Assembly: GCA_016875535.1 (NCBI GenBank)
Contig: VGPF01000003.1
Coordinates: 1 to 64,000, forward strand
Length of the DNA stretch: 64,000 nt
Origin: Chloroflexota bacterium
GTDB taxonomy: Bacteria; Chloroflexota; Dehalococcoidia; SHYB01
Reading direction: 5' to 3'
Part shown: one piece after another, positions 36,965 through 49,653 of the stretch
Layout: every line of letters begins with the position of its first letter
Position numbering within the stretch: position 1 is the first letter of the stretch
Position numbers and translations under genes: made by a program
The notes under the pieces: model-generated
What the model saw: only the letters and a program-made list of their open reading frames with translations
What the model was told of the DNA's origin: nothing
Databases searched by the model: none

Positions 36965-37087
36965 TCATCTTTTATCAGGACGCCCAGAGGCGCGGCCCCA
37001 GGCGCGGAAGCCGGAGAGGCAACCGGCCCTCGCCCACAGCCCCGCTGCTGGACCTCCGCCCAGCGCTTGGACGGGCGAGCGTAGGAC
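36965..37087 (+). other. structured glnA 5' leader
   Basis: This leader of about 123 bases is GC-rich, with possible stems GCCGG/CCGGC and GCCC/GGGC. The ribosome site before the ATG at 37088 is weak (gtaggac). It may be a regulatory RNA, but I do not recognise a riboswitch class. Confidence 0.35.
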
Positions 37088-38425
37088 ATGGCTACCAGGG
37101 ACAACAAGGAAGCTCGGGACTTCGTTTTCCATACGGTCAAGGAAAACGATGTCAAATTCATTCGCCTCTGGTTCACCGATATCCTCGGGAACCTGAAGGG
37201 CTTCGCCATCACGGTGGAGGAGCTCCGGGAGGCCATGGAGCGCGGCAAGCTCTTCGATGGCGCCGCCATCGAAGGCTACGCCCGCCACGGCGAGAGCGAT
37301 ATGATCGCCATGCCCGATCCCACCACCTTCACCCTGCTCCCCTGGCGTCCCAAGCAGAACGCCGTCGCCAAGATGTTTTGCGATGTGCTGACCCCCGAGG
37401 GCAAGCCCTTTGAAGGCGACCCGCGCCAGGTCCTCAAGCGCAACCTCAAGCGCGCCAGCGATATGGGCTACACCTATTACACCGGCGTCGAGCTGGAGTA
37501 CTTCTATTTCAAGGACAGCATCGGCGCGCAGATCGTGGACCAGGGCGGCTACTTCGACCAGATCGCCCAAGAGCTCGGCGGCGACCTCCGCCGCGAGACG
37601 GTGCTGACCCTGGAGCAGATGGGCATCTCCGTCGAATACAGCCACCACGAAGGCGCCCCCAGCCAGCACGAGATTGACCTTCGCTACGGCGACGCCCTCA
37701 CCATCGCCGATAGCATCATCACCTTCAAAGCCGTCGTCAAAGAGCTCGCCACCAAGCAGGGCGTCTACGCCAGCTTCATGCCCAAGCCCATCTTCGGCGT
37801 CAATGGCAGCGGCATGCACTTCCAGCAGTCTCTCTTTAAGGACGAAGGGAACGCCTTCGCCACCAAGAAGGGCCAGCACCAGCTCTCGGATATCGCCCAA
37901 AAGTTCCTGGCGGGACAGCTGCGCCACGCCCCGGAAATCACCATCGCCACCAACCAGTGGGTCAACTCCTACAAACGCCTCGTCCCCGGCTTCGAGGCCC
38001 CCATCCACGTCACCTGGTCCCGGGGCCGCAACGACCTCGCCCGCATCCCGGCCCACCGCCCCGGCCGCGAAGACGCCACGCGCATCGAATACCGAGCGCC
38101 GGACGCCGCCTGCAACCCCTACCTCGCCCTCAGCGCCCTCCTGGCCGCCGGCCTGGAAGGCATCGAGAAGAGCGCCCCGCTCCCGCCTCCTATGGAGCAG
38201 GACGCGGCCTCCCTCACCGAGGCCGAGCGCGCCAAGCTCGGCATAAAGAGCCTGCCGCGCAGCCTCCGCGAGGCAATCGAGGCGGCGGAGCAGGGCGCGC
38301 TCCTCCGCAAGGCCCTCGGCGACCATACCTACGAAAGCTTTATCGAGAACAAGCGCCTGGAGTGGGAGCAGTATCGCACCCAGGTGCACGATTACGAGAT
38401 CAAGCGGTACTTACCGGTCCTGTGA
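37088..38425 (+). CDS. glnA: type I glutamine synthetase
   Basis: The 445-residue enzyme makes glutamine from glutamate, ammonia and ATP. The N-terminal beta-grasp (VKFIRLWFTDILGNLKGF) is followed by ELEYFYF and EGAPSQHEIDLRY with metal ligands, GVNGSGMHFQQSLF, and TRIEYRAPDAACNPYLAL at the active site. Its length and lack of a visible C-terminal insertion fit the shorter GSI-alpha type, usually not adenylylated. gltB follows 26 bases downstream, so the GS-GOGAT pair is probably one operon. Confidence 0.96.
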   Translation: MATRDNKEARDFVFHTVKENDVKFIRLWFTDILGNLKGFAITVEELREAMERGKLFDGAAIEGYARHGESDMIAMPDPTTFTLLPWRPKQNAVAKMFCDVLTPEGKPFEGDPRQVLKRNLKRASDMGYTYYTGVELEYFYFKDSIGAQIVDQGGYFDQIAQELGGDLRRETVLTLEQMGISVEYSHHEGAPSQHEIDLRYGDALTIADSIITFKAVVKELATKQGVYASFMPKPIFGVNGSGMHFQQSLFKDEGNAFATKKGQHQLSDIAQKFLAGQLRHAPEITIATNQWVNSYKRLVPGFEAPIHVTWSRGRNDLARIPAHRPGREDATRIEYRAPDAACNPYLALSALLAAGLEGIEKSAPLPPPMEQDAASLTEAERAKLGIKSLPRSLREAIEAAEQGALLRKALGDHTYESFIENKRLEWEQYRTQVHDYEIKRYLPVL

Positions 38426-38451
38426 CCGGAAGCAACCCGGTGGAGCACGGC

Positions 38452-42975
<4,524 letters not shown>

Positions 42976-43171
42976 GGGAGCAGGTTCTACCCTGCAACGG
43001 AGTCACCCTCTCCTTTTGTCCCTCCTCCATCTTCGCTCCCGAGGACGGGAGCTAGGGAGAGGAGAGGAAGCGGAGGGGCAGAGGGAGCAGGTTCCACCCT
43101 GCAACGGAGTCACCCTCTCCTTTTATTCCTCTCCCATCTTCGCTCCCGAGGACGGGAGCTAGGGAGAGGAG
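42976..43171. repeat. tandem duplication of a 107-base unit
   Basis: The unit starting gggagcaggtt at 42976 repeats at 43083 with few changes (offset 107). Each unit holds ACCCTCTCC and GGGAGAGG arms and an inner GCTCCCG/CGGGAGC hairpin. It follows gltB directly and may act as its terminator region. Confidence 0.8.
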
Positions 43172-43216
43172 GGGGAGACGGGGGTGCAGGGGGCGCTGGC
43201 CCATTTGGTGGGAGTC

Positions 43217-43239
43217 AGGGGCGCGTGCCCCGCGCCCCT
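43217..43239. repeat. perfect 9-bp hairpin
   Basis: AGGGGCGCG and CGCGCCCCT with a 5-base loop. It lacks a T-tract. GCCCCTAC-type ends recur at several intergenic sites (46313, 46529, 48361, 49508, 56093). Confidence 0.5.
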
Positions 43240-43279
43240 ACAGGTTGTCCATCTTGTTGCCTCCTGATGTTTTGTTCAT
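43238..43279 (-). CDS. possible 13-residue peptide
   Basis: ATG at 43279 is preceded at normal spacing by AAAGGAG and encodes MNKTSGGNKMDNL before a TAG. It lies at the far end of the candidate RNA transcript. The good ribosome site is the only evidence. Confidence 0.2.
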   Translation of the reverse strand: MNKTSGGNKMDNL

Positions 43280-43668
43280 TCCGTCGGCTCCTTTCTTGGT
43301 TCTGAATGACTGAGTGGCGCGATGTGTGCGCAGGCGGCCCTTCTTTTCGAGTCTCGTTCCGCGAACGGAACGCCAAGTCCAATGCCCGCCGGTGGGCTGC
43401 ACGTTCACCCGGAGGTGAGCGTCCGCAGTTGTGCACAGCGACATCCGTCGGCCGTATGAACCTGGCGCGGTCGTCATCCTTTCGCCAAATTGTGCTCCGG
43501 AACAGCCAAGGGCCGCCTGCGTCTTTTCGACCACGGCAGTTCATGACCTGCCGCAATCGGGACAAAAAGAAAGGGAGACGTCCCGATGCGGGCGGAAGCC
43601 CGAGCGGGACGCCTCCCCGGCTCTCTGTCCTGGCGAAGGCGTGAGCGTAGCGATACGCTCACGAAACA

Positions 43669-43697
43669 ATACTAAACGGAGTAGGAGAGAGTGTCAA
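43669..43697 (-). promoter_or_regulatory. sigma-70 promoter of candidate RNA copy 2
   Basis: TTGACA (43692-43697), a 17-base spacer and TAGTAT (43669-43674) on the minus strand. Confidence 0.65.
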
Positions 43698-43811
43698 GTA
43701 CACGGCAGATTGAGAATCACGATGTCATCTGCTGATTGACATACAGCAACCGGTCAAGCAGTATTACGTTACTAGCAGTCAATTTCGTATAGCGCAAGCT
43801 GAGTTGCATCC

Positions 43812-44622
43812 ATGCGCAGCCCTCTGACCACAAGAATTAACAGCAACCGAAGCCCAGAGTCTTCCGGCGGTTTTATATATCGGGGCCACGCTGAGGGCTC
43901 ACGGGAGAAGGCATGCCGAAAGCCGCGCCTTCTGGATCTTTTTTGTTGCGCGGGTGGAGCTGGGGTAGGCTACAGTCAAGCCGGGTTTGAGGTTGTGGGT
44001 GTGGACATCGACTCGCAGCCCAATTATCCATTTGCTTTTCTGCAGGCTGATGCACTCTCTCTCGATCCTGTGTTGATTACTCAGTTCGATGCAATCCACG
44101 CCCCTCTCCTCCTTGTCAGTCGTACTCCGACCTTGCGAAGCGTAATCGCAACGGCGATAAATGGCCGCGTTTGATCGAATTGGTACGTGACATGCTGCTT
44201 CAAATCGGACTGCCGTACGTTATCGAGAACGTGGAGGGAGCGCCCCTGCGAGACCCAATCGTTCTCTGCGGGACGATGTTCCCAGGTCTGCGCGTTTTAC
44301 GGCATAGGCTCTTTGAATCAAACTTTCCGATTCTTGTCCCGGCACACAGTACGCACCCCCGAGTACACACCTTCGATCTCGAAAGTCCCATTTCGGAAAG
44401 ACGAATGAGTGGACGGATTTCGTGCAAGTCACAGGAGGCGGAAACTGCTCTCTGGCAGCGGCGCGGTCGGCTATGGGAATTGATTGGATGAGCAAGGGGG
44501 AAATAAATGAGGCGATCCCCCCTGCCTACACGAAGTTTATCGGCGCACAGCTACTACAGTATCTGAGAATTTCCCGACAGGAACCAGTCGAAGCTTATGG
44601 CAACGCGAAGGCCGGGGTCTAA
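43812..44622 (+). pseudogene. C5-cytosine DNA methyltransferase, two frameshifts
   Basis: Three frames join into one Dcm-type methyltransferase. Frame 1 (to about 44102) has [20 protein letters not shown] and VVGVDID. Frame 2 (44105 to 44377) has the catalytic [14 protein letters not shown], then VIENVEGAPL and LFESNFPILVP. Frame 3 (from 44380) has RKSHFGKTNEWTDF, GGGNCSLAAARSAMGIDW and AIPPAYTKFIG. Each junction leaves two surplus bases (44103-44104 in a C4 run, and 44378-44379). Sequence error cannot be excluded. The base composition is less GC-rich than its neighbours, as for transferred DNA. Confidence 0.8.
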
Positions 44623-45169
44623 AGAACGAATCAGACAGTTCCTGCTTGCACACGTAGGAGAAGTGGTCACGTCCCTACAGATCCGTGATGCAGTCGGCCG
44701 CGATGTCAGTGAATGGGCGAGGCGTCTGCGCGAATTACGGGAGCAAGAGGACTGGCCGATCATCTCGCACAACGACAGCGCAAAGCTCAAGCCGGGCGAG
44801 TATATGCTTTAGCGCAGGCCGACAGAAAAGGCCGTGACATTCGCGCGCGGCATCTCTGCGAAGCTCAGAGCAGAGGTCCTTGATCGCAACGGGTTCACGT
44901 GTCAGATGTGCGGCTTGACGCCGGGCGAGATTGACCCGGCCACCGGACGGAAGGTTCGACTGCACTTAGGACATATCAAGGATAAGGACCTGGGCGGCAA
45001 AGATGAATTGGCGAACCTTCGAACGCTCTGCTCCACATGCAATCAGGGCGCAAAGAACATCACGACCGAAAAACCGACAACGATCTGGCTTCTCTCCCAA
45101 GTACGACGAGCAGGCCAGGATGAGCAGAAAGCCGTCTACGAATGGCTTTCTAAGAAGTTTCGCCGATAG
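44597..45169 (+). pseudogene. HNH endonuclease of the methyltransferase island, split by an in-frame TAG
   Basis: The first part, 71 codons from 44597, is a winged-helix domain (RIRQFLLAHVGEVVTSLQIR). The second, from about 44813, holds the HNH/zinc motif CQMCG, LHLGHIKDKDLGGKDELANL and CSTCNQGA. Both lie in one frame separated only by TAG at 44810-44812. Homologues known to me as one fused protein of about 180 residues suggest a Gln codon mutated to TAG. GTG/ATG starts after the stop could still give the nuclease alone (45169 end). Confidence 0.65.
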
Positions 45170-45573
45170 TGGACCGAGTCTCTAAGCAACGGCGCAGCGC
45201 GAATATGCGCGCCGTCAAGGGTCGAGACACAAAGCCTGAGTTGGCAGTCCGCCAGCTCGTGCATCGAATGGGCTATCGTTTCCGTCTCAACCGAGCCGAT
45301 CTACCGGGGAAGCCCGATCTTGTCTTTCCAGGCCGCAGGGCAGTCATTTTTGTCCACGGCTGCTTTTGGCATGCTCATTCCTGCAAACGAGGGTTGAGCA
45401 CGCCTAAGACTCATGCGACCTTCTGGGCAAAGAAACGTGCTCAGAACGTGAAGCGTGACACGGCCAATCTGGTCAGTCTGAGAAAAATGACTTGGCAAGC
45501 GCTCACTGTCTGGGAGTGCGAATTGAGAAACGCACGCCGATTACGCTCAAAGATACGGCGTTTCCTCGGGTAG
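45169..45573 (+). CDS. vsr: very short patch repair (Vsr) mismatch endonuclease
   Basis: The 134-residue nuclease nicks next to T:G mismatches arising from deaminated 5-methylcytosine. RRSANMRAVKGRDTKPELAVRQ, YRFRLNRADLPGKPDLVFP with the catalytic Asp, and FVHGCFWHAHSC with the zinc and catalytic His are intact. It starts with GTG overlapping the TAG of the HNH gene by one base. Unlike its two neighbours it has no break, so it outlived its methyltransferase or both breaks are recent. Confidence 0.9.
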   Translation: MDRVSKQRRSANMRAVKGRDTKPELAVRQLVHRMGYRFRLNRADLPGKPDLVFPGRRAVIFVHGCFWHAHSCKRGLSTPKTHATFWAKKRAQNVKRDTANLVSLRKMTWQALTVWECELRNARRLRSKIRRFLG

Positions 45574-45698
45574 AATTCATAGAGGTTGTCTCTGAGATGG
45601 CCTCCGTCTTCTCTGCGGTTGACGCCTCAGGCAACCCGTGCCATCATCATGTGACCCTCGGGGAGGCCCTGGGGCGACCCTGTGCCGAAGGAGGCGCC

Positions 45699-46160
45699 GT
45701 GAGCCAGCAAACCGCCACCATAGACTTCCCATCCCTCGCCTTCATGGAGGCCCTCGCCAGAAGCGTCAACGGCAATCCCAACTTTCGCTCCCTCGGCACC
45801 ATGGACCTGGCCCTCGGCATCCGCATCCTGGCCGATGGGAAGCACAGGCAGACCCACCTCTACACCTTCCTCTTCGACGGCTACACCTGCGAGCATGTCG
45901 CCGAGGCCTCCGCCGGCGCCGTCCCGGACCTGGACTTCGTCATCGAAGGCACCTACAGCGCCTGGAAGGAGATGTTCCAGAACATCCAGGCCAACGGCCG
46001 CGCCGACACCAAGCACACGCTGAACCACCTGACGATGCTCGACGACCCGATGCGCGCCGTCGGCCCGGACCAGACGCGGATAGACAAGCTCTACCGGTAC
46101 AACTACGGCATCCAGTCGTTCCTCCACGAAGCGGCCAAGATCCCGACACGATATGCGTAG
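45699..46160 (+). CDS. SCP2 sterol-binding domain protein
   Basis: The 153-residue protein has an SCP2-like lipid-binding fold, with LGIRILADGKHRQTHLYTFLFDG in the middle strands and IEGTYSAWKEMFQNIQANGRAD. A GTG start at 45699 with AAGGAG 5 bases upstream is preferred over longer frames that reach into vsr. Such domains bind fatty acyl or sterol ligands; the ligand here is unknown. Its codons are C-ending like folC to gltB, in contrast to the genes after 46569. Confidence 0.7.
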   Translation: MSQQTATIDFPSLAFMEALARSVNGNPNFRSLGTMDLALGIRILADGKHRQTHLYTFLFDGYTCEHVAEASAGAVPDLDFVIEGTYSAWKEMFQNIQANGRADTKHTLNHLTMLDDPMRAVGPDQTRIDKLYRYNYGIQSFLHEAAKIPTRYA

Positions 46161-46206
46161 CGTCGTCACCCTGAGCGCCAGTCGTTTTCTCAGGAGCGAA
46201 GGGTCT

Positions 46207-46330
46207 ACGAGTCCGGTAGGGGCCGTCGGCTCTGCGACCGTCTTCGGCCCTGAGGGCGGCCCGGAGCGGAAGCGGGCTGGGCATGGCCCCGACTTCGTCG
46301 TCCCGAGGACGGGCAGCCCCTACACGTTTC
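46207..46330. repeat. 124-base direct repeat, copy 1
   Basis: The copy begins ACGAGTCCGGTAGGGG and ends TACACGTTTC; it recurs at 46420-46543 with about 5 differences. It contains internal complementary arms but no frame. Together with copy 2 it fills most of the 46161-46568 gap. Confidence 0.85.
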
Positions 46331-46419
46331 GACAGAACCCTCGGAGGTTACCCATGAGGGCGATGCGTGAAGCAATAGCATCCTCTCCTCTCGCCCCGTC
46401 ATGGGAGAGAACGTTGGCA

Positions 46420-46543
46420 ACGAGTCCGGTAGGGGCCGTCGGCTCTGCGACCGTCTTCGGCCCTGAGGGCGGCCCGGATCGGAAGCGGGCTGGGCATAGC
46501 CCCGACGTTGTCGTCCCGAGGACGGGCAGCCCCTACACGTTTC
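46420..46543. repeat. 124-base direct repeat, copy 2
   Basis: It lies 213 bases after copy 1 and 25 bases before the next gene's start at 46569; a GGAGG ribosome site is just downstream. The left-to-right change in base skew occurs around this pair. Confidence 0.85.
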
Positions 46544-46568
46544 AATAGAACTCCCCGGAGGTTTTTTT

Positions 46569-47606
46569 ATGAAAGCGACGTACTTCACCGAGTTCGGCGG
46601 GCCTGAGGTCTTCAAGTACGGCGATGTGCCGGAGCCGGCCATCGGCCCGAACGAGGTCCTGATCCGGGTACGCGCCTCGGCGCTCAACCACCTGGACCTG
46701 TGGCGCCGGGCGGGACAGCGCGGCACCAAATCGTCGCTCGCGGGGCCGATGATCCTGGGCTGCGACATCGCAGGCGAGGTGGCGGAGACCGGCGCACAGG
46801 TGAAGGGCGTGGCCAAGGGCGACCGGGTGGTGGTGAACCCGGGCATCACCTGCGGCCGCTGCGACTTTTGCCTCTCCGCCAGGGACAACATGTGCAACGG
46901 TTACGTGATGATCGGCTCGATGGCGAACGGCGGCTACGCCCAGTATGCCAAGGCACCGCAAGAGAACGTCCACCTGTTGACCGCCGACCTCACGTGGGAA
47001 GAGGCGGCCGCGATGCCGCTCACCTTTCTCACGGCCTACCACATGCTGATGACGCTGACGAAGCTGCGCCCAGGGGAGACGGTCCTGATCCAGGCCGTCG
47101 GCTCCGGGGTAGGCGTGGCGGCGCTGCAGATCGCGAAGCTGGTCGGCGCGCGGACCATCGTCACCGCCAGCACGGACGGCAAGCTGGGCAAGGCGCGGCT
47201 CTTGGGAGCCGACCATACGATCAACTATGACCAGCACGACTTCGCCGCCCGGGTGAAGGAGATCACCGAGGGCAAGGGCGCGGACGTCGTCTTCGACCAC
47301 GTTGGACAGGCGACGTTCGAGAAGGACCTGCAGAGCATGGCCAAGGGGGCGCGCTTCGTGAGCTGCGGCATCACCAGCGGCTACGAGGCGAAGCTGCACA
47401 TGGGGGTGCTGTTCACCAAGCAGATCCAGCTCTTCGGCTCCTACATGGGGACGAAGGCCGAGATGGGCGAGGTGATGCGGTTAGTGAACCAGGGGAAGCT
47501 GCGGGGCATCGTGAGCAAGACGTTTGAGCTGAAGGACGCCGCGGAGGCGCACAAGACGATGGAGAGCCGGGACTTGTTCGGGAAGCTGGTGCTGGGGATA
47601 CCGTGA
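46569..47606 (+). CDS. zinc-binding MDR alcohol dehydrogenase/quinone reductase
   Basis: The 345-residue medium-chain dehydrogenase has a structural zinc lobe with four Cys in CGRCDFCLSARDNMC (about 97-111), the domain-interface GCDIAGEVAETG, and the cofactor motif GSGVGVAALQIAK in the Rossmann domain. The catalytic zinc ligands are not obvious, so a reductase or crotonyl-CoA-type role is possible. GGAGG lies 8 bases before the ATG. Its substrate cannot be inferred. Confidence 0.9.
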   Translation: MKATYFTEFGGPEVFKYGDVPEPAIGPNEVLIRVRASALNHLDLWRRAGQRGTKSSLAGPMILGCDIAGEVAETGAQVKGVAKGDRVVVNPGITCGRCDFCLSARDNMCNGYVMIGSMANGGYAQYAKAPQENVHLLTADLTWEEAAAMPLTFLTAYHMLMTLTKLRPGETVLIQAVGSGVGVAALQIAKLVGARTIVTASTDGKLGKARLLGADHTINYDQHDFAARVKEITEGKGADVVFDHVGQATFEKDLQSMAKGARFVSCGITSGYEAKLHMGVLFTKQIQLFGSYMGTKAEMGEVMRLVNQGKLRGIVSKTFELKDAAEAHKTMESRDLFGKLVLGIP

Positions 47607-47623
47607 ACCTCTCCCTCTTATCC

Positions 47624-47641
47624 CTCCCCTGCGAGGGGAGG
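47624..47641. repeat. CCTCCCC/GGGGAGG hairpin
   Basis: An 18-base hairpin like that at 1728-1748, followed by a diverged direct repeat: GACGATTTGTTGAACTTAAC near 47642 and GATGATTTGTTGGACTTAAC near 47822. Confidence 0.55.
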
Positions 47642-47853
47642 GACGATTTGTTGAACTTAACACAGGCAATCCCGTGGAGCGCAACAGAAGAAAGAGCGGT
47701 GATGCAGGCGTATTCTCATACCATCTCCACGAGAGGATAGACCTCTGAGCAGCTTCCTCTTATCCCTCTCGTAGCTCGCGGACGAGCGTAGGCCATCAGA
47801 ATGAGCACGGCGAGGAGGAGGGATGATTTGTTGGACTTAACAAAGACGACCCC

Positions 47854-48273
47854 GTGAAACGAACCGGAGTAGTGAAACAGCGGTCATCGGTGCACTTGTC
47901 ACGCAATGTTGTGAGACGGCAGGAGATTAGCGAGGATAAGCGGGAAATCGTGAAGTTGTTGCGGCGGGAGATGACAGGCGCCGAGAAAGTTCTCTGGAGG
48001 CGATTGAGGGGCAACCAGGTCGGCGGACTCCATTTTCGCAGGCAGCAGATCATCCAGGGTTTCATCGTGGATTTCTATTGTGATAGCGCTGCGCTGGCAA
48101 TCGAAGTGGACGGCGATATCCACCTGTCCACTCAGGAATACGACCGGGACCGTGACCGAAGCATCGAGGGGTTGGGGATTCGAGTTCTTCGCTTTTCCAA
48201 CGAGCAAGTCCAGCGTGATATAGAGGCAGTCCTCATTTCAATTACGACGGCGGCCATTGACGCTCCCCCATAA
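47854..48273 (+). CDS. DUF559 endonuclease-like protein
   Basis: The 139-residue protein carries DUF559, a PD-(D/E)xK-like fold related to Vsr. REMTGAEKVLWRRLRGNQVGG, FRRQQIIQGFIVDFYC and AIEVDGDIHL hold the likely catalytic Asp and Glu; IRVLRFSNEQV closes the core. The first 30 residues are weakly conserved, so the start could be further in. DUF559 genes often travel as mobile accessories, and repeats flank this one on its left. Confidence 0.8.
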   Translation: MKRTGVVKQRSSVHLSRNVVRRQEISEDKREIVKLLRREMTGAEKVLWRRLRGNQVGGLHFRRQQIIQGFIVDFYCDSAALAIEVDGDIHLSTQEYDRDRDRSIEGLGIRVLRFSNEQVQRDIEAVLISITTAAIDAPP

Positions 48274-48406
48274 GCAGAGCATTAGGTTGACTGTGCCAAA
48301 GAGCCTACGTACAGACATGCGAATAGCCCCTTCCCTCGCAGGGAAGGGGTAGGGGGCTAGGTAGACTGCGGGCCGCCCCTACAAAAAGGACCAAGGAGGG
48401 TGAGCA

Positions 48407-49363
48407 GTGCCTACACAGCCGATACGCTTCGGACTGCAGACGGCGCCTGAGGGAGCGGTCTGGTCGGAGCTGGTGAAGGTCTGGAAGTTCGCGGACGACC
48501 TGGGCTACGACAGCATGTGGACGTCCGACCACTACATCACGACGCTCTACATGGAGAACCTGGACACGCCGGTCTTCGACGGGTGGACGGCACTGGCGGC
48601 CCTGGGAGCGCTGACGAAGCGCGTGCGCATGGGGGTGATGATTACGGGGAACACGTACCGCCACCCGCCGCTGCTGGCGAAGATGGCGGTGACGATAGAC
48701 CACATCACGAACGGGCGGCTGATCATGGGCATCGGCGCCGGGTGGTACGAGCGGGAGCACGCGATGTTCGGGATCCCGTTCCCGGCGCCGGGCGAGCGCG
48801 TCCACCGCATGGGCGAGGCGATCCAGATCTTCGACAGGCTCTGGCGGGAGAAGCGCGTCACGTTCAACGGGAAGTACTACACGCTGCAGGACGCCATCTG
48901 CGATCCGAAGCCGGTGCAGAAGCCGCGGATCCCCATCTGGGTGGGCGGCTGGGGCGAGCAGCTGACGCTGAAGTATTGCGCGATGTACGGCGACGGCTGG
49001 AACCTCACGGGGTCGCCGATCAACCTGGCGCCGAAGGTGGAGGCGCTGAAGCGCCACTGCGAGGCGGTGGGGCGGAACATCGCCGAGATCGAGAAGTCGG
49101 TGATGCACATGCGGCTCATCATGACGGACGACCAGGCCTACGTGAAGGAGTACGTGCAGTCGCGGCGCTATAAGCGGGCCGACAGCTACGAGGACATGCA
49201 CGGGCACTTCATGATCGGGACGCCGGACGATATGAAGCGCACCATCGAGCGGCTGCTGAAGCTCGGCTTCACCCACTTCGTCGCGGAGGTGGTGCAGCCG
49301 TACGACTACCGGGCCATCGAGCGGTGGTACAGGGAAGTGGCGCTGGAGTTCAAGGGGAGGTAG
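48407..49363 (+). CDS. LLM-class F420-dependent oxidoreductase
   Basis: The 318-residue luciferase-like flavin or F420 enzyme has the barrel start IRFGLQTAPEG, DSMWTSDHYIT, RVRMGVMITGNTYRHP, GRLIMGIGAGWYEREHAMFG and the phosphate site PIWVGGWGE. Start GTG 48407 has GGAGGG about 10 bases upstream. Such enzymes oxidise or reduce small organic substrates with F420 or FMN; these paralogues are numerous in SAR202-type genomes. The cofactor here is inferred from family, not read. Confidence 0.87.
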   Translation: MPTQPIRFGLQTAPEGAVWSELVKVWKFADDLGYDSMWTSDHYITTLYMENLDTPVFDGWTALAALGALTKRVRMGVMITGNTYRHPPLLAKMAVTIDHITNGRLIMGIGAGWYEREHAMFGIPFPAPGERVHRMGEAIQIFDRLWREKRVTFNGKYYTLQDAICDPKPVQKPRIPIWVGGWGEQLTLKYCAMYGDGWNLTGSPINLAPKVEALKRHCEAVGRNIAEIEKSVMHMRLIMTDDQAYVKEYVQSRRYKRADSYEDMHGHFMIGTPDDMKRTIERLLKLGFTHFVAEVVQPYDYRAIERWYREVALEFKGR

Positions 49364-49386
49364 GGGATAAGGAGACCTCTCCCTGG

Positions 49387-49512
49387 CCCTCTCCCGGCCG
49401 AAGCCAGCTTCGCTGGATTCTGGGAGAGGGTAAAGGCGCGATGTTTGCGCCCGATGGGAAGGGCTGGCCCCTCCGATGGAGTCGGAGCCCTTTGGAAAGG
49501 GGAGGCCAGCCC
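49387..49512. repeat. intergenic hairpin repeat, family A copy 2
   Basis: CCCTCTCCC/GGGAGAGGG (49387-49395/49422-49430) encloses CCAGC-TTC-GCTGG. GGCGC/GCGCC (49435-49439/49447-49451) follows, then GGGCTGGCC with GGCCAGCCC at 49504-49512. It matches 4697-4765 in layout but not in the inner stem sequence. Confidence 0.65.
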
Positions 49513-49589
49513 CTACCAGGATGGTGAGTGGGTTGCGGAGGCAGCCCAGACCGTTAGGGCGTTCCGACCGACTTACTGACGCAGCATGC

Positions 49590-49645
49590 TTGACAGGCAC
49601 TTTTTCGTAGTGTATTTTACCAATTAGTTCATAAACGGATTGGTA
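49590..49645 (+). promoter_or_regulatory. promoter and operator of the ArsR operon
   Basis: TTGACA (49590-49595), 17-base spacer, TATTTT (49613-49618). A perfect inverted repeat TACCAAT (49618-49624) and ATTGGTA (49639-49645) follows directly, as expected for an autorepressed ArsR gene. Confidence 0.7.
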
Positions 49646-49653
49646 ATATACCG

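Larger units (their letters stand above)
43217..43662 (-). ncRNA. candidate structured RNA, copy 2
   Basis: It starts at about 43662, just after a TTGACA-17-TAGTAT promoter. A 9-bp hairpin (GTGAGCGTA/TACGCTCAC around a GCGA tetraloop on the plus strand, 43641-43662) comes first, then the 29-base core shared with 32-60 (43612-43640). A stem GGGAG-GTCCCG/CGGGAC-CTCCC follows, enclosing GGGC-GGAA-GCCC (43575-43618). No long convincing frame follows. I do not recognise a known RNA family. The right-hand end (3') is arbitrary. Confidence 0.4.

Noticed and set aside
36959-37087. Known glutamine riboswitch in the glnA leader
   Set aside because: I could not find its conserved core by eye; only unspecific stems are seen.
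42976-46543. CRISPR array
   Set aside because: The repeats are long, in pairs and without regular spacers, and no cas gene is near.
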